Source of the DNA: Candidatus Cryptobacteroides faecigallinarum
GTDB taxonomy: Bacteria; Bacteroidota; Bacteroidia; Bacteroidales; UBA932
Reading direction: 5' to 3'
Assembly (NCBI GenBank): GCA_017695015.1
Contig: JADIMD010000029.1
Span: 1 to 39,087 of the forward strand
Length of the DNA stretch: 39,087 nucleotides
Both the position numbers and the translations under genes were made by a program. Every line of letters begins with the position of its first letter. Positions within the stretch are counted from its first letter, which is position 1. Below, piece by piece: positions 1 through 9,800 of the stretch. Below the pieces are notes generated by a model that was not told the DNA's origin, did not search any database, and worked only from the letters and a program-made list of their open reading frames with translations.

Positions 1-650
1 CTTTTGCGCGCAGGTGAAACATGTATCTGCTCGATAGTGCCGTTTTCCTTTTCGTTCACAATGCTCATAGTGGCAAAGAAGCCGCCGATGAGAATGATGA
101 CCACTATCATCATCGCAGGGACCATGAAAAGTTTATAGTCCATGTACGGATTGTACCTGAACTGCGGATTCACAGTCAGAGGCATGACAGTCTCGCTTCC
201 TGAAGATGACGCGAGTTCGGAAGAGAAACCGGTCACTATGGATGATAGATAGCCGCCCCCGATGGAGCCCTTGGTGCTGTTCACCGCATTCGCAGCTATG
301 AAGATTTCCACGGTTTCTCCCCTGCCGACCGACCTTTCCATTCCTTCGGGTATCTCGATGATGATGTCGGTTCTCCCCTTCCCCATCCTGGCCATGGCCT
401 CTTCGTATGTATCGCAATATGCATCAGCTATGAAATATTCCGACTGGAGAATCCTGTCCACAAGCTGCGACGACAAGGTAGACCTGTCATGGTCCACGAC
501 GGTAAGCCTGACATTCCTGATCTCCATGTTGGCGAGCAAAGGGACAAAAAGCATCAGAATTACCGGGAGGAGTATGGTCACAACAGGCATGAAACGGTTG
601 CTGTTGAACTGTTTCGCCTCTTTCTCTATCAAATATCCGAATGCTGACAT
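1..650 (-). CDS. ABC-2 type permease, YbhR-like (partial, C-terminus beyond left edge)
   Basis: The frame opens with ATG at 650 and stays open to the window edge, giving about 216 residues beginning MSAFGYLIEKEAKQF. A first membrane segment lies near residues 23-40 (PVVTILLPVILMLFVPLL), then a long periplasmic loop with the phrase MEIRNVRLTVVDHDRS, then a second membrane segment (MVPAMMIVVIILIGGFFA) followed by SIVNEKENGTIEQ. This layout is that of ABC-2 permeases of the YbhS/YbhR/YhhJ type, where the NEKExGT phrase follows the second helix. It starts 4 bases after the stop of the paralogous permease gene, so the two probably form a heterodimeric channel with the ATPases encoded upstream. Substrate cannot be read from the sequence. 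Confidence 0.88.
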   Translation of the reverse strand, partial: MSAFGYLIEKEAKQFNSNRFMPVVTILLPVILMLFVPLLANMEIRNVRLTVVDHDRSTLSSQLVDRILQSEYFIADAYCDTYEEAMARMGKGRTDIIIEIPEGMERSVGRGETVEIFIAANAVNSTKGSIGGGYLSSIVTGFSSELASSSGSETVMPLTVNPQFRYNPYMDYKLFMVPAMMIVVIILIGGFFATMSIVNEKENGTIEQIHVSPARK

Positions 651-654
651 ACTT

Positions 655-1764
655 CTATTCAATCCTGTCGTTAAACTTGATCACCGCTGCAGTGAAAATC
701 ACCACCGTCATCCCGAGAAGCACGGAAACCTCCTTGATGACATATATGAACGGCACCCCTTCGATCATAATCTTCCTTATCGCCTCGATATACCATTTGG
801 CAGGAATTATCTGGGCAATGAGCTGGAACGCATACGGCATGCTTTCAATAGGATAGAGCATCCCGCTCATCATCATCACCGGCACGAGAAAGACCATTCC
901 GATTATCAGAGTCGCGATTATCTGCGTCTTGACCAGGGCGGAAACGAGCAGACCTATCCCGAGCGAAAGGATGATATAAAGCAATGAAACCAGAATCATC
1001 CAGAAGAAACTGCCTTCTATCGGCACATGCAAGACAAAAATGGTCAGCAGCAAAGTGATGATCAGGACAACGCATGAAACCACGAAATACGGGATCATTT
1101 TCGCAAAGACGATACCGATAGGCTTGACAGGTGAGACAAGCAGCACTTCCATCGTACCCGTCTCCTTCTCCTTCACTATCGACACCGATGTCATCAGGGC
1201 ACAGACCAGCAGAAGAATGAGTCCCATGATACCGGGCACGAAATTGTACGAGCTCCGCAGCTGCGGATTGTAAAGCATCCTGAGGTTCGGAGACAGGGAT
1301 GCTCCACCTGCGCCGTATCCCGACATCTCCTCCTGGAAATATCCGTAAATTATATTGGTCAGATACATCACCTCCATCGAAGCATTGTTGGGATTCACCG
1401 CATCGGCAACGACAGTCACTTCAGATCCTTCCGCACTCATGAGACCGGCGGAGAATCCGTCAGAAAACACCAAGGCAGCATCTATTTCGCCACGGCGCAT
1501 CGCCTGGTCGATGTCCTGTCCTGATGAATACCAGCCCTTGAATGTGAAATATTCGCTCCTGTCGATCTTGTCCATAAGTCTCGTGACAGAAATATCCTCT
1601 CCGGAAATGCAGGCCCCGATATTCACATTCCTGATTTCAGTGGAAATGGCAAACCCGAACAGCACAATCAGCACGACAGGAAGCCCTATCAGGACCAGGA
1701 GGGTCCTCCTGTCCCTGAATATGTGCAGGAACTCTTTCCGTACAAATGCAAAAAATCCTTTCAT
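655..1764 (-). CDS. ABC-2 type permease, YbhS-like
   Basis: A protein of 369 residues starting MKGFFAFVRKEFLHIFRD. The ATG at 1764 is preferred over one 10 codons upstream because it falls one base after the upstream stop codon. A first helix lies near residues 20-38 (TLLVLIGLPVVLIVLFGFA), a long external domain follows, and then five hydrophobic segments including GIMGLILLLVCALMTSVSIV followed by KEKETGTMEVLLVSPVKP. This KEKExGTMExLLVSP phrase is characteristic of the ABC-2 permease family. It is paralogous to the partial permease next to it (both carry a phrase like EIRNVN or EIRNVR after helix 1). It is the membrane part of a YbhFSR-like exporter; substrates of such systems are varied (drugs, cations), so none is assigned. 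Confidence 0.9.
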   Translation of the reverse strand: MKGFFAFVRKEFLHIFRDRRTLLVLIGLPVVLIVLFGFAISTEIRNVNIGACISGEDISVTRLMDKIDRSEYFTFKGWYSSGQDIDQAMRRGEIDAALVFSDGFSAGLMSAEGSEVTVVADAVNPNNASMEVMYLTNIIYGYFQEEMSGYGAGGASLSPNLRMLYNPQLRSSYNFVPGIMGLILLLVCALMTSVSIVKEKETGTMEVLLVSPVKPIGIVFAKMIPYFVVSCVVLIITLLLTIFVLHVPIEGSFFWMILVSLLYIILSLGIGLLVSALVKTQIIATLIIGMVFLVPVMMMSGMLYPIESMPYAFQLIAQIIPAKWYIEAIRKIMIEGVPFIYVIKEVSVLLGMTVVIFTAAVIKFNDRIE

Positions 1765-1765
1765 G

Positions 1766-2506
1766 CTATTCTGTCCTTTTTGCCCCTCTGGCAAGAATGT
1801 CGAACACTTCTCCTATCGACTCAGCAGCATACCTGCGCTTCAATGCAGACGGGCTGTCCAAAGCTTCAATCCTGCCATCCACCATCATGGATATCCTGTT
1901 GCAGTATTCCGCCTCATCCATATAATGAGTGGTGACAAATGCCGTGATGCCTCTGTCCACCACATCGTATATCAGTTCCCAGAACTGTCTCCTTGCCGCA
2001 GGGTCCACACCTCCGGTAGGCTCATCAAGGAAAATGATCTCCGGGCGGTGGATGATCGACACCAGAAATGCAAGTTTCTGCTTCCATCCCTGCGGAAGAT
2101 CCTTGACCCTCTCGTTTCTCTCGTCCACGAGTCCGAGCCTTTCCATCAGTTCATCTGCCCTGAGACGGATTTCCTTTCTCGGCACGCCGTATATTCCCCC
2201 GAAGATGTTGATATTGTCCTTTACTGTAAGATCGGAATACAGGGCAAACTTCTGGCTCATATAACCGATATGCTTCTTTATCAGTTCAGACTGTGTCCAG
2301 ATGTCATAACCGGCGACAGTACCTTTGCCAGATGTCGGGAAACTCAGCCCTGTCAGCATTTTCATCGCTGTTGTCTTCCCTGCCCCGTTGGCTCCGAGGA
2401 AGCCGAAGATTTCCCCTCTGTGGACTTCGAACGAGATGTGGTCCACAGCAGTGAAATCCCCGAACTTTTTCGTCAGGTTCTCTACTTCTATTACATTATC
2501 TGCCAT
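1766..2506 (-). CDS. ABC transporter ATPase (matches C-terminal half of YbhF)
   Basis: A protein of 246 residues from MADNVIEVENLTKKFGDF; an ATG two codons upstream is also possible. Walker A is GANGAGKT (near residue 37), Walker B is IIFLDEPTGGVDP and the switch histidine sits in VTTHYMDEAEYC. The signature is degenerate, LPQGWKQKLA instead of LSGGQ. The second nucleotide-binding half of E. coli YbhF, as I recall it, has a similar LPLGFKQRLA and also MVTTHFMDEAEYC, so this gene corresponds to that half. It overlaps the upstream ATPase gene by a few bases and abuts the permease gene, so translation is probably coupled. It would form one site of an asymmetric ATPase pair. Confidence 0.92.
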   Translation of the reverse strand: MADNVIEVENLTKKFGDFTAVDHISFEVHRGEIFGFLGANGAGKTTAMKMLTGLSFPTSGKGTVAGYDIWTQSELIKKHIGYMSQKFALYSDLTVKDNINIFGGIYGVPRKEIRLRADELMERLGLVDERNERVKDLPQGWKQKLAFLVSIIHRPEIIFLDEPTGGVDPAARRQFWELIYDVVDRGITAFVTTHYMDEAEYCNRISMMVDGRIEALDSPSALKRRYAAESIGEVFDILARGAKRTE

Positions 2507-3443
2507 CTGCATCAGTATCTATATTCATGTAGCAGTCTTCGAGTGTAGCAGTCTGGAGCGTTACCTCCACACCTGTATGTCCATATCTGCCTTCAAGCAG
2601 CTGTGCGATATCCTCCGGGGAAGCCCCTGATCCGGCTTTGAGCACCGCATGGTGGGTGTCTCCGAAAGTATAGCATCTTCCGACGGCCTCAATGCTCCTG
2701 AGATCCTGCAGAAGGCGGAACATGTCATCCGATCTCACAGCCACGAGCGTCCTGTCAAACGACGCCACGATATCTGCAGGGCTGTCCACCTTCAGAAAAC
2801 GGCCGGACTTCATCATGGCGACCCTGTCACATCTGTTCGCCTCATCCATATAAGCCGTGGAAACCACTATGGTCATACCTGTCTTCTTCAGCCTTGCGAG
2901 AGTTTCCCAGAATTCCCGCCGGGACGAAGGGTCGACACCGGTGGTCGGCTCGTCAAGGAAGAGTACCTGCGGAGAATGGATCAATGTACAGCACAGCGCA
3001 AGCTTCTGCTTCATGCCACCAGACAGGTTGCCTGCCTTTCTGTCGGCAAATGGTTCAAGACGGCAATATATGTCTTCGATCAGATGATAATTGGACTTGA
3101 CATCCGTGCCGAAAACCGAAGCGAAAAAATTCAGGTTCTCAGCCACGGAAAGGTCAGGATACAGGGAGAATTTCCCGGGCATGTAGCCCACTATCGTCCT
3201 GAGCTGCTTGTAGTCCTTTATTATATCCAGGCCCTGCACGGTCACCTCTCCTTCATCAGGAGATATGAGAGTGGTCAGAAGCCTGAAAAGGGTGGTCTTG
3301 CCGGCACCGTCAGGCCCAATCACTCCGAAGAGCTCGCCCTTGGGCACGGCAAAGCCGTCCCTGAGATCCACTGCAGGAGGAAGCCCTCGCCCATAACCTT
3401 TCCTGAGGGTCTTGACTATGATGCTATAGCACGAGTCCTCCAT
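2496..3443 (-). CDS. ABC transporter ATPase (matches N-terminal half of YbhF)
   Basis: A protein of 315 residues if started at MEDSCYSIIVKTLRKGYG; longer starts upstream would run deep into the adaptor gene. Walker A is GPDGAGKTT, the signature is a good LSGGMKQK, and Walker B is VLFLDEPTTGVDP. The position that is usually the switch histidine reads VSTAYMDEANRC, so an alanine replaces the histidine. E. coli YbhF carries VGPDGAGKT and a non-histidine STSYLDEAE in its first half, so this gene matches that half. About 85 residues after the core form a C-terminal domain. The start overlaps the end of the adaptor gene by about 20 bases. The pairing of one ATPase without the switch His and one with a weak signature suggests one degenerate and one active site. 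Confidence 0.92.
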   Translation of the reverse strand: MEDSCYSIIVKTLRKGYGRGLPPAVDLRDGFAVPKGELFGVIGPDGAGKTTLFRLLTTLISPDEGEVTVQGLDIIKDYKQLRTIVGYMPGKFSLYPDLSVAENLNFFASVFGTDVKSNYHLIEDIYCRLEPFADRKAGNLSGGMKQKLALCCTLIHSPQVLFLDEPTTGVDPSSRREFWETLARLKKTGMTIVVSTAYMDEANRCDRVAMMKSGRFLKVDSPADIVASFDRTLVAVRSDDMFRLLQDLRSIEAVGRCYTFGDTHHAVLKAGSGASPEDIAQLLEGRYGHTGVEVTLQTATLEDCYMNIDTDADGR

Positions 3444-4329
3444 ACATTCCGAGTTTAATGAAACCGTCATTCTCGACAGCGACCTTGACAGCATAGACAA
3501 GGTTCTTCCTCTCGTCTTCCGTCTGGATATTCTTTGGCGTGAACTCGCTCTGGTCAGAAATCCATGTTATCGTCCCGCGGTATTCCCTCACATTGTCTCC
3601 TCCGTAATCGGAATACACACGGACACTCTGTCCCAACTGCACATCAGCGAGCTGGGCAGATGTCAGATATGCCCTGAGATATACCTTCTGCATGTCCGCG
3701 ACCTTGAAAAGAGGTCTCCCTGCTGCAGCGAATTCCCCGGCCTCGGAATACTTGGTAAGGACAGTCCCGTCCACAGGAGAGGAAATCCTGCACTTTGCGA
3801 GCTGGTCGTCTATCTGTGCTATCTGCATCATTATGCCTGCAATCTGGGCATCTATGCTTTCGACAGAACTGTCCAGTGCAGTCCTCTGCGCATCTATCTG
3901 CTTTTCTGTAACAGCAATCTGTGAATCGATGTCATCCATCTGCTTGCTTGTGGCTGCACCACCCTCAAGCAGCCGTGCCACCCTTGCCTTCTCATATTCA
4001 AGTTTGGAAAGCTGTTCCTCCATTGCCTGAATCTGGAGACTCACATCGGGACGGCTCTTGCGTACGGATTCAGCCGTCTGCCGGAGCTGCATCTTTGTCA
4101 GATACAGCTGGACAGTGTCTATACAACCCAGCAGGCTGTCCGCCTTCACAATGTCCCCTTCTTCCACCCCGAAAGAAAGGATTCTCCCGTTGGCTTCTGC
4201 AGAGACCGTTATCTCGGTTGATTCAAAATACCCTTCCGCATCGTAGTCCCCGAGCGTTCCCTTGCAGGACACAGCTGCAAGTCCGGCCAACACGACCACC
4301 ATTATTCCTTTACCTGCTGTCATTACCAT
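3424..4329 (-). CDS. HlyD/YbhG-type membrane fusion lipoprotein
   Basis: A protein of 301 residues starting MVMTAGKGIMVVVLAG. The ATG at 4329 is chosen because it puts a signal sequence with lipobox LAAVSC at the N-terminus; upstream codons add only a polar stretch. After the lipid-modified Cys, FESTEITVSAEANGRIL and GVEEGDIVKADSLLGCID form the first half of a lipoyl-like barrel. A long coiled coil follows (about residues 75-165, including QAMEEQLSKLEYEKARVARL), then ISSPVDGTVLTKYSEAGEF completing the lipoyl half, and a beta-barrel domain. This is the periplasmic adaptor that would join the ABC exporter to a TolC-type channel. It lies between the TolC gene and the ATPase genes in one operon. 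Confidence 0.9.
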   Translation of the reverse strand: MVMTAGKGIMVVVLAGLAAVSCKGTLGDYDAEGYFESTEITVSAEANGRILSFGVEEGDIVKADSLLGCIDTVQLYLTKMQLRQTAESVRKSRPDVSLQIQAMEEQLSKLEYEKARVARLLEGGAATSKQMDDIDSQIAVTEKQIDAQRTALDSSVESIDAQIAGIMMQIAQIDDQLAKCRISSPVDGTVLTKYSEAGEFAAAGRPLFKVADMQKVYLRAYLTSAQLADVQLGQSVRVYSDYGGDNVREYRGTITWISDQSEFTPKNIQTEDERKNLVYAVKVAVENDGFIKLGMYGGLVL

Positions 4330-4360
4330 ATGAATTGCTGTTTTAACTTGTTCCACTTTA

Positions 4361-5641
4361 TTACTGGTTAAGCACGACCTTGAGGTCATATATGTTCTTC
4401 AGAAGCTCAAGCTCGTGCAGGGAGCCGGATACTATGGCGTTATTCTCGTTGGTGATATCCCTCAACAGATCGTTGAGAGTGATGACCCCGTTACGGTATT
4501 TTGTCTCGGATGCCTTCCTCACCGATTCCCTTAGCCTTATTATCTCATCGTCAGACTCCATCACTTCATACATCCTGTCTATCTCGTTCTTTATCTGGGT
4601 CTGCTGGATGTCGGTATTCCATCTGAAAGCATCCCTCTGCACCTCGACGGAACGCTTGGAGAGATCTATCTTATGCCTGTCATTCTTGCGGGTATAGAAT
4701 CCTGTAATGTCCCATTTCATGGTAATCCCGGCTATCCCGTTCCATGTCAGATTGCGTGACATCATGTCATTGAACATGTTGAGTCCCGGTCTTCCGTACC
4801 ATCCCTGGGCAAACAGGGCGAACTTAGGCATCACTGCCACATCAAGCATCTTCTTCTGGCTATCTATCTGCCTTATCCGGGCATCAAAGAGCATCAGTTC
4901 CGTCCGCCTGTTCTGTGACATGTCCACGAGCTGGATCTCCGGCTTCTCGAACACCTCGTCGTCCTCTATCTTCCTGCCGATCATTATCGCAAGCATGTCC
5001 TTATATGTCTTCAGAGTGCTTTCGAGCTGGGTCCTCTGCTGGCGCAATGTCAGCAGCTCTACCTTTATGTTGTCAATATCGCTCTGCATCGCCGCCCCGT
5101 TGGCCACTGCTGTTTCCACAGCCGACATATTGGAGGTCAGAAGGGTGTCCATATACATGCTGGTCCTGATATTCGCCTCCATGATCAGGATACCGAAATA
5201 CATCTGGTTGATGCGTGTCTTCAACGCGTCGATATCCTTGTCCAAAGTCAGCATCGACACTTCCTGCTGGGCCTTCACCGCTTCTCTCTGGGCCTTGGAA
5301 TAGCCTCCGTCCCATATGGTCTGGCTGATCTCTAACTGGACCTTGTACTGGTCCTTGGGCAGGGCGTTCATTTCCACTCCTGCCATTTTCAGAAGAGAGT
5401 TGAATTCATCAGGAAAGGCTACCGCATCGCTCTGGTAAGAAGCCTGGGCAGAAAGAGCGATCCTCGGGACATAACCCATCGCAGCATTCTCGAAAGAATA
5501 CTGCGATGTCTTTTCCGTCAATTCATATTGTTTTATCAAAGGGTAATTCTCCCTGACCAGCCTGTAGCATTCCTCCAAGGTAATGGCCGGAAGATTTGCT
5601 GCACATAATAATGCAACTGCTGCAACTGTTATCCTTTTCAT
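4361..5641 (-). CDS. TolC family outer membrane channel (second copy)
   Basis: A protein of 426 residues from MKRITVAAVALLCAANLPA, a clear Sec signal peptide with probable cleavage just before ITLEECYRLV; the frame extends 27 codons further upstream but those would precede the signal. ITLEECYRLVRENYPLIKQYEL is the usual opening of TolC-family proteins, followed by two long helical repeats (for example LESTLKTYKDMLAIMIG and VQRDAFRWNTDIQQTQIKNEIDRMYEV) and the closing phrase GVITLNDLLRDITNENNA. It starts 52 bases after the stop of another TolC-like gene and is followed by the HlyD lipoprotein and the ABC genes, so it is most simply the outer-membrane exit of that ABC system. Confidence 0.9.
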   Translation of the reverse strand: MKRITVAAVALLCAANLPAITLEECYRLVRENYPLIKQYELTEKTSQYSFENAAMGYVPRIALSAQASYQSDAVAFPDEFNSLLKMAGVEMNALPKDQYKVQLEISQTIWDGGYSKAQREAVKAQQEVSMLTLDKDIDALKTRINQMYFGILIMEANIRTSMYMDTLLTSNMSAVETAVANGAAMQSDIDNIKVELLTLRQQRTQLESTLKTYKDMLAIMIGRKIEDDEVFEKPEIQLVDMSQNRRTELMLFDARIRQIDSQKKMLDVAVMPKFALFAQGWYGRPGLNMFNDMMSRNLTWNGIAGITMKWDITGFYTRKNDRHKIDLSKRSVEVQRDAFRWNTDIQQTQIKNEIDRMYEVMESDDEIIRLRESVRKASETKYRNGVITLNDLLRDITNENNAIVSGSLHELELLKNIYDLKVVLNQ

Positions 5642-5693
5642 ACTATTTTCAAGCAATACAAACGGATAAAGTTGCAGCAATAAACGCGCCAAT

Positions 5694-6878
5694 TTACAGA
5701 GAATTCCGATATATATCAGCAATAAGTTTATGATACTGGTTTTCGGTCTCTGAAAGCGACAGGAGGCTCGAATAAACGGAATCCGCTTCAGTATAATATT
5801 CGATCACGGAAATCTGTCCCGCCTCCACTGCACGGCGCAGCATGTCAAGCGTTTCTTCCATCAGATTCCTGTCATATGCGTCGATAGTCTGCCTGAGAGT
5901 GAGCATCTCGTCATATTTCGCCCTGATTCTGGATTCTGCCTGAATCCTGGCATCGTCAAGCTGCAGCCTGGACGCCGTATGACGCGCCTTGGCTATCCTG
6001 GACTTGTGTCTATTGGAAAATATCGGAAATGAAGCCCCTACGATAAATCCGTTGCTAGCTTCTCTCAATGCAGTATTGCGTCTGTAGCCTACCTGAAGCT
6101 CCGGAAGCCAGTTCTGATTGTTTACCTTGATCTCCTGCTCAGCGGCCTGCAGCTCTGCTTCAGAAGCCTTGATCTCAAGTTCATCGGCAAGGAGGGAATC
6201 CCTGAAAGCTTCGAATTCAGGCACAGGCATCTCGGCAGGATACTCCATAATGGAAAAATCCACAGGGAAATTACCGTTCATCGCCTGCAGGGAAAGCCTT
6301 GCGGTCTCAAGCTCCGATTTCACCCGTGACACCTGTGCCGCCGTCTCCATTCTTTCCATTTTAATCTTGTTGAGTTCGATGGCAGAAGCATCCCCATTGT
6401 CAAACCTGGTCTGGAACAGTTCCATCATGGCATCCGCATTGTCGAGCCTACGCTCAAGAAGTGACAGCCTGCGGCTGATGGATATGATATCGATACACAG
6501 ATTCTTCGCCTGGAGCAGGACATTCCTTCTCGCCACGAGATACTGCTGCTCCAAAGCACTTCGCTGAAGCTTGCCTGCCTTGCCTCTCGATGCATACACA
6601 GTAGGGAATTCAAAACCATATGAAACAACGAGTTCCGAGCTCGCCACCCCATCCGTGCCTTTTGCCCAGAACGGGCTGTACTCCACAGACGGGTCTCCAA
6701 GATTGTTCTGCATCTTCGTTTCCAGCTGCGCCGCTTCATTCTCCTGCCGCAACGACTGAAGCCCGACATTGTTCTGCTCCACGGACCTCAAGACAGAACT
6801 GATGTCCTGGGCACAGACGGAATGGGATATGAGGGCCGAGGCGAAAATCGTGACTATTATGTTTATGTGTCTGTACAT
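5694..6878 (-). CDS. TolC/CusC-like outer membrane efflux protein
   Basis: A protein of 394 residues with a signal peptide, MYRHINIIVTIFASALISHSVCA, then QDISSVLRSVEQNNVGLQSLRQ, the family's first coiled-coil helix. A second repeat starts near FRDSLLADELEIKASEAELQAAEQEI, and the end contains AVEAGQISVIEYYTEADSVY, the usual second-repeat closing phrase. The start lies 11 bases after the RND pump stop codon, so the gene completes an RND operon in the order adaptor, pump, outer membrane channel. It is short for a CusC/OprM channel and has no obvious lipobox. It is more similar to the TolC-like proteins of Bacteroidota metal-efflux loci than to CusC itself; that placement is from general knowledge, not a search. 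Confidence 0.88.
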   Translation of the reverse strand: MYRHINIIVTIFASALISHSVCAQDISSVLRSVEQNNVGLQSLRQENEAAQLETKMQNNLGDPSVEYSPFWAKGTDGVASSELVVSYGFEFPTVYASRGKAGKLQRSALEQQYLVARRNVLLQAKNLCIDIISISRRLSLLERRLDNADAMMELFQTRFDNGDASAIELNKIKMERMETAAQVSRVKSELETARLSLQAMNGNFPVDFSIMEYPAEMPVPEFEAFRDSLLADELEIKASEAELQAAEQEIKVNNQNWLPELQVGYRRNTALREASNGFIVGASFPIFSNRHKSRIAKARHTASRLQLDDARIQAESRIRAKYDEMLTLRQTIDAYDRNLMEETLDMLRRAVEAGQISVIEYYTEADSVYSSLLSLSETENQYHKLIADIYRNSL

Positions 6879-6889
6879 TTCGTTTCTTT

Positions 6890-9800
6890 TTAGAGGTTCA
6901 TTTTTCTATATTCCAGATCCTTCGCTCCGCTCAGGTCTTCTTTCCTATGCAGTATCTCATAGAATATAGGGACTATGAATGCATTGAGGAAAGTGGATGT
7001 GAGCAGACCTCCGAGAATGACCTTTGCCATAGGGCTCTGTATCTCATTGCCCGGGAGATCACCCCTGAGAGCTAACGGAATCAGTGCCAGTGCTGAAGAA
7101 AGGGCTGTCATCAGGATAGGATTGAGCCTGTCGAGAGACCCGTGCATCACACTCTCCCTGACGGATGCCCCCTCCTGACGGAGATGGTTGTAACGGTTAA
7201 TCAGCAACATTCCGTTTCTGGTGGCTATTCCAAACAGGGAAATGAATCCGATGATGGCAGGGATGCTGACTTCACCCGTAGTGAACAGCAATGCAAAGAC
7301 TCCTCCGATCAACGCCAAAGGCAGGTTCAGCAGGACAACTCCGCTCTGCACCGCACTTCCGAATTCCATGTACAGCAGCAGGAATATGACCACTATGCTC
7401 ATGAGCGAAGTCAGAAGAAGGGTGCGGCTCGCAGACTGTTCACTCTCGAACTGTCCGCCATACTCGATATGGTATCCCTCAGGCAGTACGATCTGCGCAT
7501 CTATCCTGTCCTGGATGTCATTCACCACTCCTCTGAGGTCCCTGCCGGCAGTGTTGGCGGAAATGACTATCTTCCTTTTGACATTTTCCCTGTTGATGGT
7601 GTTCGGGCCTGAAGCAGAAACCACATCAGCCACATACGAAAGCGGCACCTTGTTGCCTGCAGCGTCATCTATCATCAGATTGCGGATATGTTCCATAGTT
7701 CCGCGGCTGTCCTCGTCCGCTCTGACCACAAGATCGAATGTCTTGCCCTGTTCATAGACATATGAGACAGTCTCTCCTGCCATGTTCACGGACACGAAAT
7801 CATTGAAATCAGAGAGCGGAATGCCGTATTTGGCAAGCATTTCCCTCCGTGGAATGATTTTCAGCTCAGGCCTTTCGATCTGCTGCTCTACATTGAGGTC
7901 CGCTATACCTTCCACATCAGCTATGGCGTCCTTGATCCTGTTGCCTATCGAGAACATCTCGTTGAGATCGTCTCCGAACAGCTTTATGGCTATGCTCGCC
8001 TGCGTTCCGCTCAGCATGGCATCTATCCTGTGGCTGATAGGCTGGCCTATCTCGATATTTGCCCCTGCAATGGAAGAAAGCTTGTGCCTGACCTCCGCAA
8101 GCAGCTCCTCATGCGATCTGCCGTCAAGTTCGAAAGGAGCCTCTATCTCAGACACATTCACTCCGAGGGCATGCTCGTCCAGCTCCGCCCTGCCAGTCTT
8201 GCGGGCAACTGTCTGGATTTCAGGGATAGAAAGCAGAAGTTCTTCAGCCTGGCGGCCTATCCTGTCGGACTCTTCAAGCGAGATGCCAGGAAGCGAACTG
8301 ATATTGATGGTGAACGAGCCTTCGTTGAATGGCGGAAGGAAGCTGTGTCCCAATGTAAAGAACAGCCCAAGGGCAACGATGAACAGAGCCAGGGTCGAGC
8401 CGACTACAGTTTTCTTATGGGAAAGCGCCCATTCCAAAGCTTTGTGATAATGCTTTTTCAGCCATACAGCAAGGAATGCCTCCTTGGGAACACCCTTGTC
8501 GCCCTTGCCTCCGAGAAGATAGCTGCAGAGCACCGGTGTCAGGGTAAGCGCAACAACCGTTGACGCAAACAGCGAAACTATGAATGCTACCCCAAGCGGA
8601 ACAAGCATGCGTCCCTCCATCCCCGACAGGAAAAACAAAGGAATGAAGCTGACAATTATTATCAAAGTGGAATTGAGGATAGGCATCCTGACTTCGCGTG
8701 AAGCATCATACACCACCTGAAGCACGGGCTTCCTTTCGGAAGGCGGAAGCATTCTGTTCTCCCTCAAATGTTTCCATACATTCTCCACATCCACGATGGC
8801 GTCATCCACGAGCGAACCTATGGCAATCGCCATTCCTCCGAGGCTCATAGTATTGAGTGTCAGCCCCATGTAATGGAGGACAAGCACAGAGATGAGCAGG
8901 GAAAGAGGAAGTGTGACAAGGGATATGACAGTAGTCCTGACATTTGCGAGGAAAAGGAAAAGCACGACTACGACAAAGAGCGCCCCTTCCAAAAGGGAAT
9001 TCTTCACATTGTCGATAGAGCTTTCTATGAATCTCGACTGGCGGAAAATGTCTGTCGAGACATGCACGTCAGGAGGAAGATTCTTTTCAAGGTCATGCAA
9101 TGCGGCTTCCAGCTTTTCTGTCAGCTCTATCGTGCCTGTATCCGGCTGCTTTGTGACAGTCAGCAGGACTGCAGGCTTGCCTTTTTCGGAAGCAAGGCCG
9201 AGTTTAGGCTGGTTGGAGCCGACCTTTACATCAGCCACATCCTCCAATGTCACCGGAGCGCCGTCCACTGTCTTTATCACAGCTCTCGACATCTCCTTCA
9301 CATCATCGGTGGAGACCACGCCCCTGACAATATATTCATTGCCATATTCGTATATCACCCCTCCGTTGACATTGTTGTTCATATTTCTTGTTACGGCCAT
9401 GACTTCCTGAAGAGTCACACCGTAATGCTTCATCTTCTTAGGATGCAGAAGCACCTGGTATTCCTTGATGTCCCCTCCAAGCACCGCCACCTGGGCGACG
9501 CCTCCAGTAGAAAGAAGCCTCGGCCTGATTGTCCAGTCGGCTATGGTCCTCAGATCAAGCATCGATGTGCTGTCTGCGGTGAGCCCGACTATCAGGACTT
9601 CTCCGAGTATGGAAGACTGAGGTCCGAGAGTAGGGTTCCCGACATTGTCAGGAAGGCTTTCCGTAATTGTCGCCAGTTTTTCAGACACTATCTGTCTGTC
9701 GAGGTAGATGTCAGTCCCCCAGTCGAACTCCACCCATACGACAGAAAATCCTGCTGTGGAAGATGAACGCACCCGCCTCACTCCGGTAGCCCCGTTGACA

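Noticed and set aside
1355..2548. A plus-strand open frame of about 397 codons
   Set aside because: It lies opposite the permease and ATPase genes, whose motifs are clear, and its translation is low-complexity with no domain.
4330..4389. Longer N-terminus for the HlyD-type lipoprotein
   Set aside because: It would put 20 polar residues before the lipoprotein signal and overlap the TolC gene.
8768..9766. A plus-strand open frame of about 332 codons
   Set aside because: It is antisense to the RND pump core and rich in His/Arg/Cys in a way typical of shadow frames.
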